From contig NC_089175.1 in assembly GCF_947507565.1 (NCBI RefSeq), positions 1,415,733 to 1,479,732 of the forward strand: a DNA stretch of 64,000 bases, given 5' to 3'. Positions within the stretch are counted from its first letter, which is position 1. Each line of letters starts with the position of its first letter. The translations under genes and the position numbers were made by a program. The notes under the pieces are model-generated. The model was given only the letters and a program-made list of their open reading frames with translations. It had not been told where the DNA came from and did not search any database. This DNA comes from Oscarella lobularis. Lineage: Eukaryota > Porifera > Homoscleromorpha > Homosclerophorida > Oscarellidae. This document shows positions 1 through 10,120 of this stretch, in pieces.

Positions 1-798
1 CGCGTGAAGGTGTTGAGACTTTGAGAACGAGGCTTGAGTTGTTTTTTCAGAAAAGTTGGGACGTACGGCTCCACGCCTAGTCAATCAATGTTGTATATTG
101 ATTACTTAGTAGATCATAGAGAGTGGGTGGTGGTGACCTTGTTGAATTCCTCGATACTCCGTGTGATACGTCGTTTTTGTTCGATCTGCCAATTCTCGTT
201 CAAGAGCGTCCACCGTTTCGCAGCGCTGGGGAGAACGCGGGTTGGAAGGAAATCGCCAAATAATGAAAGTCTGGAGAAATGAGGAGGTCTCATATTGACG
301 GGGTTGGCGACACAAACATATGTACCTTTGGTGGGTGAGGATTATTGCGACGATCTCCTGACGCTGTACCAGACCGCATGGGTTTGCTTCTGCTCATTGG
401 CTTCACGTCGTACTCAACAGAATAGACCGTTTTTGCAGCCGGCTGTTCGCCTTTGAAGAAGAGATCCGTCGACGGCGGTCTGCAACATAGAAGACGTGGT
501 CGTCGTTTAACTTTTTTTACGTGCCTCGAAGTGCAATGTAAATGCAGCCACGCCTTTTTGACAAGTACTTTACCTGATTGGCCTCGTGCGGTAAGCCATT
601 TTCTGTTGAAAATGCCTCTGATGACTCGTTTCCATTAAATTTCCTCCTCTCGCTCTCTCGCGAAAAAAACACACAGCGACCGTTTCCGTGTAGATATACG
701 GGGCGCCCCGTCTCCAAGCTGGTGCAATCACGTGCGACGACAAGCGTGCGCAAATATGGCTCGGCTCTCCAGCTGTCTACACGCAAAACGAGTGAGAA
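1..798. other. Upstream spacer, no recognised gene
   Basis: No reading frame in these 798 bases has a protein I recognise. The open frames on both strands are short, overlap each other and lack recognisable domains. The right-hand end must hold the promoter and 5' untranslated region of the kinase gene that starts at 799. I see no clear repeat or RNA gene here. Confidence 0.4.
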
Positions 799-3610
799 AT
801 GAATAAATACGTCGTGAAACAGGTCATAGGAGAAGGTCTGCATAGCCAACGAACGCGCAAATCGATCGACATCGAAGATTCGGTTCTGTTTACAGGATCG
901 TACGGCGTCGTGCTCAAATGCAGGCACAAGGTAGCTTGGTTTGCGTCCGCTGCACGCGTAATCATGTTCTTTGGCGAAGATAACAAAGGAACTGGTCGCT
1001 ATCAAGAAGTTCAAGGACACGGAAGGTAGAAATTAGGGAGGAAATCATTTTCAGTATGCGGAACGCACGAGTAGTTTTTATTTCTGTGATGCTTGGGAAG
1101 GGAAACTGTAGAAACAATAATCTGGTAGAGAATTCGGGACGAAAGTAGATTTTAAAAAAATTATTTTAAGAGGTATAACTGTAGATGATTCCGAGGCTCG
1201 TAGAAACATTATGAGAGAGCTTAGTGTCCTTCAAAAGCTGAAGCAAGAGAACATTATTGGGCTAAAGTCAGTTTGAATGCGAGTCACTCTCCCGTTTCTT
1301 ATGGAAGACTCTCTGGCAGAGAGGCGTTTCGGCGAAAGGGAAAACTTTATATGGTATTTGAGTACGTGGAAAAAACGCTGTTGCAAGTATTAGAAGAAAA
1401 TCCTGACGGTCTGGATATAAAGAGTGTTAGGTTAGATCGGTTTGCGTTTATAGAAGCGTGGCTCTCATCATTTGGTACATACATATATATAGGTCATTCA
1501 CTCATCAGCTTATAAAAGCTGTTGATTGCTGTCACCAAAACGACGTTATCCACAGAGGTTGATAAGCCAAGAGACTGCTCATTTTTTTGTCTGATACGCG
1601 TATTGGCGTAGATATTAAGCCAGAGAATTTGCTGATTGGATCAAGTGGAATTCTAAAGCTTTGCGACTTTGGTATGTTAGTAAACTTTGCACTAGGGGAC
1701 CCATGCTTTGACGATTTTATCTAGGATTTGCTCGTTCAATGTCAACGCATGGAAGCGCTCCCTTTACTGATTACGTTGCGACGAGATGGTACAGATCTCC
1801 TGAACTTCTTCTCGGGTAAAAATTCTACTGAGAGACATTTTATAATAAGAGCATGTTTTCGTATTAGGTCATCGTATGGTGCACCTGTCGATATTTGGTC
1901 TATTGGTTGCATTATGGGGGAGATTTCCGACGGGAAGCCTATTTTTCCTGGCGAAAGCGAAATCGATCAACTGTTTGTTATTCAACAGGTAACAAAAATC
2001 AGGACACGTCATTTCCTCTTCAGTTATTCTTTTTCTCTTAGGTCATGGGACCCCTGCCTCCTGATCAGATTGAAGTGTTCTTGAATAGTCCTCGATTCGT
2101 GGGATTGAAAGTGCGTCGCGTGTGTGAGATTACATTAGACGTTGATGCTACATTTTTATCTGTGTTAGTTTCCTGACACCGGTGACCGGTCGAGGCAATC
2201 GTTAGATGAGCGCTACGCCTTATTAATGGACAAGCATCTGCTAGATCTGATGAAGGTTTTAGAAACTCTTTTCGTATTGACAGAACGTAATCTAACGAGC
2301 ACATATCGTGCGTGTAGTCTTTACTTCAGCTTAGGCCTCAAGATCGACTCTCTTCCCGGCAGTGTGTCGAGCACGTGGCTTTTGGTTGTGCACACGTGGA
2401 GGAAGAGGTAGGAAAAACGAAGCAGTTTCCGAAGATGCTTCCTCCTGAACTGACGGAAGCGAAAAAGGTGTCCAAAGAGAAACCCAAGCCACAGAAGGTA
2501 AAGAAATGAAATACGAAGAAGAGAATTTATATATACAGATAACGTCATTTATAGCTCGCTAGTATTGTGACTCCTTTGCACGCTCACAGCTCAATGGAAG
2601 AGCCCACCGAGCATCAATCGTCTCCCTCTACCTCCCCAATGAATAGCCGAAAACAGAAGGCAGCCAAGGTATGTGGATAGATAAAACATCCCAACTGACT
2701 ACTCTAATTTTTGACCAAGATTCATCACAAAACAAGTCGAAAAGTTAGTGATTTGGCCAGCACGGGTACACCGAGTCTTTTTGATTATTTTTCTAACCCT
2801 CACATGAGTTTTTAGCTCACACGGATTTGGGCGCTCTCTTTTTGGAATCAAAATCGAAAGTGACGGCGGGCGCCGTGCCGCTTGGTTCTGACGCCGATTT
2901 CAGTTCTCGTCATATGATCTCCTTGCTTCCCTCCGCTTCGTCATCGTCGTTTTCCCCGGTGAAAGGAAGTCTTGGAAAATCGTTTGCAGTTTCGGAGGGC
3001 AGAACAAGCCTGCCTTCGGCATCTTTCCTTTATCCCAGGAGAAAGCCATCTGTCGATTCACAACGTTTTTACAATAAGATGTCAAGCCTATGTCTACCAA
3101 AGTACAAAAAAATAGAAGGAATGAAAGTAAGGCTATGTACCTGGCTCCTTTGCTTTAGGACCTTGGATACATATTCTGCCAGTGGGGCGACATTTCCCAA
3201 CCTAAATCACTCCTATCCTCCACCCAAGATTGCAACTGATAAGAAAAGGAGACCGTTCAATACAGCACTGGTAGCGCGATCTTATTGGTTCTTCTTTGGT
3301 AGTCTAGTTGAATTTTTAGACCGGTCCTCTATCAGAACTTCCTTCCCCTCCATCTCCAACTCCGCGTCTCCATCACAACCCGACTGACGCTGTTTTTGGC
3401 TCGTCTTCTGCTACTCGATCTGTTCCACCTTTACGGCTTGACTTGCTAACCTCTCCCGTTGCTGAACGCGGGATTCCTATTGCTGGGGATAAGCTAAAAC
3501 TGAAGCCGCTTTTGATTCCATCAGATAAGTACGACGGAGATGCAAAGCCATTGGCAGGTGGAGACAAAGATCGAGCAGGAACACGGGGACAGCCAAATGA
3601 AGAGACATAA
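799..3610 (+). CDS. CDKL5: CDKL5-like serine/threonine kinase (multi-exon)
   Basis: CMGC-group protein kinase of the cyclin-dependent kinase-like family. The start is ATG 799; exon 1 (799-835) joins exon 2 at 896 to give [16 protein letters not shown], the glycine-rich loop. Later exons give the VAIKKF lysine, FEYVEK, the catalytic loop [10 protein letters not shown], the DFG motif, the activation-loop TDY followed by [14 protein letters not shown], and [11 protein letters not shown]. The wording is closest to vertebrate CDKL5, although CDKL5 itself carries TEY rather than TDY. After the kinase domain come several small exons rich in Lys, Ser and Pro, ending at TAA 3608-3610, so the tail is much shorter than in human CDKL5. 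In animals CDKL5 acts at cilia, microtubules and neuronal processes. The kinase identity is firm; the exact exon borders in the tail are less certain. Confidence 0.85.
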
Positions 3611-4325
3611 AACCTCTAGGTTTATATATTATCTTAATTATTAATTAACAATTACCGCTTTTTTCTAGAAGATTGATTTATTTAGCATAATATCCACTAT
3701 ATAAAGTCGAGAAATATGTATAGCCATGAACTTGGAAACGACTGGCAGTGACTGCACGGCGGCGCTCTCGCCTCGCTTTTTTCTAGCGCGCGGTATACGG
3801 CGCGCCGCCACTGCCGCGATTTTTCTTTTTTAGATTACGAGACTCCCGCACACCGTGAGCTACATTTTCCCGGTGATCTCCAATGGGGGAGACGAAGGAC
3901 GGTCTCAGAGACTCGATCCGAGACGTAGATAATCAAGAGCCGTGCACATCCGCTGCAACTCTCGTCTTCGCTGATGTCCTGTTCCTTTTGCGAAGCTTCC
4001 TTTAGGTCTGAACACGAAATCGCGGCCATCAATTTCGGTTCTGCGCGCATTTCTCTGGCAAATCATGAAACGCGCTACGAATGTTCGCCGCTTGTCTCTG
4101 CTTTCATAATTCGGTCAAGCTAAGCGAGAATCAAGTCCGAGATGAGTTGCGCGACGGCCATACGTTTATAAGTTGTGCACATTTAATTTTATTTTCACGC
4201 ATCACACAGCCGTTTTATACTCGTGCAATACTAAATAATATATGTCTCCTTCAGCGCGTCGCCTTTATCGCTGCCGTCCTTTTCATGCATCGTCGCCGTC
4301 GTTTTGATTTCTTTTCTTTCCTCTT
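3611..4325. other. Intergenic stretch downstream of the CDKL5-like gene
   Basis: AT-rich sequence after the kinase stop, probably its 3' untranslated region, then a GC-rich patch near 3740-3830. A 71-codon open frame lies on the minus strand at 3835-4050, but it has no recognisable domain. No gene can be supported here. Confidence 0.4.
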
Positions 4326-5290
4326 TCTCGATCAAGTTCTGTCTTCGTCATCGTTTTCCTTCAGCGTGCGACCTAAAAATTCTAATTAGTCACTGCCAAG
4401 TAATCCGTATACGTACCTTTTGGTTGCGTCCGTATTAGCGTAACCCAGGCTACACCGCGCGGAGGTTCGGACGCTTCGTAGCCCAGGGAAGTCTTCGCAA
4501 AGCGATGACCCCCTTCCAAAAAATATCGGGCGAGTTGCGACGTCATCGGCCACCCCAGCAGTACCCACCTGGATGAGAAACGGCCCCTAATACCGAGTCC
4601 CCCGGTGCGCTGGTACCAAACCCTTCGGTATGTCTTCCTGAGAAGAACCGGGGCTTGAGAGGTGGAGAGCGGCTGACCACGGTTTGTAGGAGTTGACAGA
4701 AAAGACGTGCAATGCCCAAACCGAAGTCTCCTGAGCCAAATCATCCTCAGTCTAATCGTGCCTCTCGGGTGAGAAAAGTGCCGGCAACCAGGCCATTTAT
4801 GAACACCCCCTCCGAGCCGTACCCACTCTGCCTAGCGCGGATCGTGCTCGTTGGCAACAATAAGACGTTGGCGATCTTTTTGCCCAGTGCGTAAGCCGAG
4901 GCCGAAACCCCCCATCGCCCTGCTTACAGGCTCCGGCACGGTTTACCCGTGGGCCACGCTGATCCAACGATCCAGACTGCCTTTTGCCAAGCTCCCGAGC
5001 CAGTCCGTCAAGGACGAGACGCAGATTGCTCCGCGCCGCATCCACCCTCGGCCGCAACTGAAGGAAATCGGTGTGCGCTTCGCTTTTGAACAGTGTAGCC
5101 CCACCCAGCGCGCTCATTGGTCCGCTGTGTCACGTGCTGTGACGTGCAGCGCACTCGTTGGTTCCTTCGAATAGGTGCGAATTCGTAAACCGGTTTCAAT
5201 ACCGGTTTGACTATTGATTGCATCATGATTATAGTCAGCAGTTCTATTTTTTGCAATGAAATGATGCAAGATTTCACGCTCTACGTTCAA
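4326..5290 (-). repeat. Dispersed repeat, copy A (inverted relative to copy B)
   Basis: Read on the minus strand, this block closely matches 48820-49700 on the plus strand along nearly its whole length, with scattered substitutions and small indels. Shared landmarks, in order, are GCGTGAAATCTTGCA, two AACCGGTT-like sites, a CCAAT box next to GCGCGCTGGG, a block ending in a run of G before TTCATAAATGG or its equivalent, GGAAGACATACCGAAG, and CTAATACGGACGCAAC followed by AAAAGGTACGTA. Frames are not kept between copies, so it is unlikely to code for protein. No terminal inverted repeat was seen. It could be a solo LTR, a non-autonomous transposon or a mobile non-coding gene. The outer borders are approximate. 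Confidence 0.75.
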
Positions 5291-5416
5291 GATGACGAAA
5301 AATGCCTCGTGGTCACCTTTCCTTCTTCGTCTTACGCTTCGTATTATCGAAGTACGTGCCAGGCTTACGGTTCGATTTAGCGGCACCACGTGTCAAACGG
5401 TTATCCGGGTTTGAAA

Positions 5417-7941
5417 ATGGCGCACGAAGATCCACTTCGGCAGTTTCTCCGTCTCCCTGACGTTCCGCGAGAGCTCTCCGTCGATTTTTCTGGTCGATCG
5501 TTAAAGCTAAACGGTGCCGAAGACGGTAAGAAACTCGTTGGGCCGCGTATCGAAACAAAAGCGAGAGTTCGCTAGCCGAACCAATCGCGAAAGCGATCAA
5601 AGAGCACGACGGCTTGACTCTACTGCGATTATCGGGAAACACGATCGGCGTCGAAGCGTCGGCAGTCATAGCCGAAGCGCTGGAGTCGAAACCAAGCCTA
5701 AAAGTAATTTCCCCGCGGTCACGGGTCGCGAAGACATAATTCTATACGTTCTATAGTTCTCTCTTTTGAGTGACATGTACACGGGAAGATTGCGTTCAGA
5801 GATACCGCCGTCTTTGGTAAGATTTAATCGAAAAACATAAATTCAATTAAATGTATTTTTTCTATAGAATCATCTTGGCGGAGCGATGATTCGATCCGGA
5901 TGTCGTCTCGTCGAGCTGGATCTGAGCGATAATGCATTCGGTCCGGATGGAGTTCGAGCTTGTTTAGACCTGCTCGCCAGCTCGGCGGCATACTCGCTTC
6001 AAATTCTCAAATTCAATAACAATGGCTTGGGAATCGGTGGAGGAAAGGTAAAGGAGAACGGATGTTGTATTCATTGAGACAATTATGTATCTCTCTTTCT
6101 TCACAGCTTCTTGCTCAGGGACTAATAGACTGTCACAGGAATGCTAGTGGTGCCGGAGAGACGTTCGCTCTCGCAGCTTTTGTGTCTGGGAGAAATCGGC
6201 TCGAGAATGAAGGCGCAATTGCTCTGGCAGAGGCATTCAGAGTGAGTCAATAGTATTTGCTACGTTGAAAATAACGCTTCTCTCAACTTTGTTTCTAGAT
6301 TATTGGGAGCCTGGTGTATGTGTCTATGCCACAGAATGGAATTTGCGCCAAGGGCATTTCGGCTTTGTCCGATGCGTTGACTTACAATGAAGGCTTGAGA
6401 CACTTGAATCTGAATGACAATACGTTCACTGAATCTGGAGCTCAAGCCATGGCTAAAGTAGGAATAGTGGGGAGAAGATTTAAAAATTAAGTATGGCAAT
6501 ACCTTTTTTCAGAATCTTTCACAGCTGCAGAACTTGGAAATTATAAATTTCGGCGATTGTCTGATGAAGTCGGCCGGATGTAGGGCTCTAGCGAACTCTC
6601 TCAAGGAGAGTCACGCAAAGCTTAAGGTGACCTAAAAAAAAAACGTTCTAATTAGAGAGGCCTATTGTTCTTGTTGACTGTACTGTAGGAACTTTATTTG
6701 CCGTTCAATGAAGTGAATAAGGAAGCGGCGCTGGATTTGGTTCGCTCTCTCGCTGGAAAACCAGATCTGAGACAGCTACACCTCAACGGTTTGGATTGTT
6801 GGACTGCAAGTCAAAGAAAAAGGACATTGTACTTTCTAATCTAGGCAATCAACTCGGCGAAGACGGAATCAGGGAAATCCGAGATGCCGTCGAAGACCTA
6901 GGATTGAGCACGAAGGACATTTTGGATTCAATGAGCGACGACGAAGGAGAAGAGAGCGACGAGGAAGAGGAAAAAGAAAACGACGACGTCAACGCGAAGG
7001 ATCCGAATCTCAATACGTCTTCCGCTCTTCCTCAAGTCAAAAAAGTACGTCTACACGTAAGCTGTTCTCGTTAAGTGATTCGGACTTACGTAGGGGTCAG
7101 TAAGTTTGAAGACTAATCCAGAGAATACTTCAGAACTATGAGTTTGTAGAAGTGTTATGTAGTTGAAGTATAGAGACGAACTCCTTTGTTGGGATTCTTT
7201 CTTTGCGTATTTTCCTGAAGATTGATTTGCATCCCTTGATTGTTGCAGAACGTGCGCGAGTTTCTTCAAAAGCCGTCGGCGGAATATCTAATGGATCTAG
7301 GCTCGAACAGAGCCGATTTGTTCAAAGCAGAACTAGGAGTAGGTTCTCGATAAAATTATTTTATTTTTTGAATAGGGTTTCTGTGTAGGATGAATGTCTC
7401 GCCAATCCAAGGAATGCGGTGTCGGCGTTTTGTACGGTATCGTCGGTAATTGCAAAAGACACCAGCACCGAAGTCATTGAAGCGGTCAATAAAATATCAG
7501 GTTAGTAAGTATTGACATTAATTAAATAAAAGTGACCTTCGATAATTTGAAGATGTGCTCTTGGAGCCTTGCTTTTGCTTGAAGCCTGAGCTCATGGCAG
7601 TGGAGATCTTGGTTCATTTAGGCCTTCTTAAGGTTAGCTTCTCTAAATTGTCCGCGTTTCATCTCTCATAATTCCGTTTGTGTAGTCTGAAGATAAAATG
7701 AAACCCGTCAGCAATGTGTACGGGCCGCTGGTTCTTCTGAAACATATCATTCGCGAGGATTATTGTCCCAAGTCGGTTATAGACACGCTGACAGCGTTTA
7801 TGAGCAAGTAAGCGTGGCACGTGCATGCGAAAATATATAAAGAAATGACTTGTGTTTGTAAGGCCGAATCCTTCGCTTGTCGCTGTTCAAAGCGAGATAC
7901 AGGACCTTCTGCAAGCACTGCAAAATGTGAATCGTAGATAG
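5417..7941 (+). CDS. RANGAP1: Ran GTPase-activating protein 1 (multi-exon)
   Basis: RanGAP1 activates GTP hydrolysis by Ran at the cytoplasmic face of nuclear pores, powering nuclear transport. From ATG 5417 the protein has a series of leucine-rich repeats (for example [16 protein letters not shown] and [17 protein letters not shown]) and the family motif GRNRLEN. An acidic linker ([16 protein letters not shown]) follows, then a C-terminal RanGAP1 domain. That C-terminal domain includes GLLKSEDK, the SUMO acceptor consensus known from vertebrate RanGAP1, and [12 protein letters not shown]. The coding sequence ends at TAG 7939-7941, with an AATAAA at 7965-7970. Introns are short; one splits the SUMO motif after the lysine. 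The upstream frame could extend to a non-ATG codon, but 5417 is the first ATG in frame. Confidence 0.93.
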
Positions 7942-7964
7942 TTTGATTAGAAGTAACGTTTCAA

Positions 7965-7970
7965 TAAAAC
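7965..7970 (+). terminator. Polyadenylation signal of RANGAP1
   Basis: A canonical AATAAA lies 24 bases after the RANGAP1 stop codon. The next start codon is only about 100 bases further on, so transcript ends and the next promoter are tightly packed. Confidence 0.7.
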
Positions 7971-8066
7971 TCATATATATTGTCCGGGACTCCGTACGGA
8001 ATTCCAGATGACCGGAATCTCGCTTCTGATTGGACGCCGATCGGAACTCGACTTCTCGAACGATCA

Positions 8067-9828
8067 ATGCAGGTCGGCGAACGCGTCGTCGTTCCGCGAT
8101 CGTCGAAAAGCGGCGACGTCGATCGCCACGGCTGCATTCGCTATCTCGGCGAAACCCAATTCAGCAGCGGCGTGTGGTGCGGCCTCGTTCTCGACGAGTC
8201 GAACGGAAAAAACGACGGTTCGATCGACGGCGTCAAGTATTTCGACTGTCCGCCCAATCGAGGCCTCTTCGTACTCGCCGCGAAAGTTCGCCCGCTCCAA
8301 GAGAAGAAAAAACACGTCGCATCGTCGCTTCTGCCTCGCGGAAAAAGAAAAACAGCCGCGGCGACAGCGCCGCCACCGCCGCCACCCCCACCGGATCCGA
8401 AACGCAAGCCCGCGGCGCAGAGGAAGCCTCTCGGAAGGACGAAAAAGGGGCTGGGCATTGGTAATGCATCTGCCAGACCGAACGCTCTCAAAAGAACGAA
8501 GGCTCGCGCTCCTGCGAGCGGGGACGCGAGGAAACGGTGGTTGGAGGTGCAGTCGGGCTTCGTCGCGATGGCATTGAGCGTCGCGCATCTGGACGAAAAG
8601 GCGAGCGAAATATTTAGTTGCGTTTTCGGGGCTAATTTAATTTTGAAGATACAGGTTCTTAGTCTTCGGAAGGCTTTATGTCAACTTCGCTTTGATCATA
8701 GGAAAGAGAGGGAGGAGGATGAGCGTATTGCAGAAGAAAAAATTGCTTGTGAGGAAGCATTTTATTTTCGAGCTTTTTAATTATTTAGAGTTTTTTGTCG
8801 TAGCCTTAGCTTCTGAGCATTGTCAGGAAATCAAACTTCTTGCTCGGGATTTTGAGAGGGAGATAGTACTACTCGAAGAAAATCGGGTAAGGCTGTATTT
8901 CAGCATAGACGTACAGTAGATGCAACGATGTGCCCTATGTAGGATGAACTAGCCAAGGAGAAAAACCAATTGACAGATACCAGACAATCCATGCATGTAT
9001 GGAAGAGAGAGACCATTTTAGATACAAAGGCTTTCTAACTAATGTAATTGCGTAGGTTGAGATAGAAAACTTGCGGACAGAGAATGACAGTCTTCACGAG
9101 GAAATGGAATCATGGAAAGAAAAGACGGAATCTGAGTGCCAGGCAAAGATAAAGGTGAATGTGCAGCGGGAAGACGAGACTGTTCGTTCAAACGTTGTTC
9201 GTCTTTAGGAAGCGATTGATCGGTGCGGCTTGCTACCGCAGGAATTAGAAAGTCTGAGAACCGTATTGGCGATGAAAGACGAACAGATACGAGAACTGCG
9301 TCTCACTGTGGCGTCTCTGCAGGACAAAGTATAAACTGACATGTTGAGAATGTACTAGTAGATCATTTGTTTTTTTTTACCAGGCCGATGGTGCGTTTGA
9401 AAGCCAACGGAAGTTGAGAACTCTGGAAGAGAAATGCGAGCAATGGGAAGCCCGAACTGAACAGCAGAAGGAGAGTCTACGGTTTGTGAAAAATCTCTCT
9501 GTTTTTCTCTCGCCGTCAGTGAAGAGTCTCTAGACTGCAGAGTTCTGAGGCGGAGAAACTGCATCTAGATCTTCAGCACGAACGTCACGTGAATCGACTA
9601 CTGAATCAGAGCGTTGACGAGTTGCAGTGGAAATTGAATCAATATGAGGATGATGATGATGGTGGTGGTGGTGGTGGTGACGATGAGGGCTCGTCAATTC
9701 CAAAGAGAAGTTTCAGTGTTTCTTTATCAGGCATTAATCCTCCCTCGTTTCTACTCAGCCACGGAGAAGAAGACTTCGAAGAGAGTGGAAGAAATGTTGA
9801 TAGTAGCGAGACTAACAAAGAAGTATAG
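8067..9828 (+). CDS. CAP-Gly domain coiled-coil microtubule-binding protein
   Basis: ATG 8067 is the first in-frame ATG and starts MQVGERVVVP. The first about 75 residues form a CAP-Gly domain: GCIRYLGETQFSSGVWCGL, LDESNGKNDGSIDGV and YFDCPPNRGLFV. CAP-Gly domains bind the EEY or EEF tails of tubulin and EB proteins. A Lys, Pro and Arg-rich linker with a poly-Pro run follows. Several short exons then encode a long heptad-rich coiled coil (for example LRTVLAMKDEQIRELRLTV). The last exon has LLNQSVDELQWKLNQ, an Asp and Gly-rich run from a GAT/GGT microsatellite, then a Ser-rich end with stop at 9826-9828. The LQWKLN and SSIP pattern recalls the tail of MTUS-type microtubule proteins, a weak resemblance. 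The precise family is not assigned. Confidence 0.75.
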
Positions 9829-10120
9829 AAGACAGAGCTCTGATACTGCAGTACATATTTAGCAACAGTGGATATAAATGCATTGAAAAACAGCGAACGA
9901 ATCGCATTAGACAGTTCACTCCGCCTCTATCTGCACTTGGGGTATTTCCCTCGCGTAATCCGGGCCAACTACACTAAGGCACCCGGCAGGGCACCCGGTT
10001 CTTGAAGACTTTTTCGCGTCTGTCGCCCCTTCGAGGCGCTTTCGTTTCGACGGAAACTATGGATAAGCAAAGTTCGCGCGGCTAACGATCCGGAACTTCT
10101 TGCAAGGGTTCCCTATTTAG

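Noticed and set aside
3835-4050. 71-codon minus-strand frame as a gene
   Set aside because: No recognised domain, no supporting splice partner and no conservation evidence available.
8064-8588. Minus-strand and alternative plus frames over the CAP-Gly exon
   Set aside because: The CAP-Gly frame carries every family motif; the others are low-complexity shadows.
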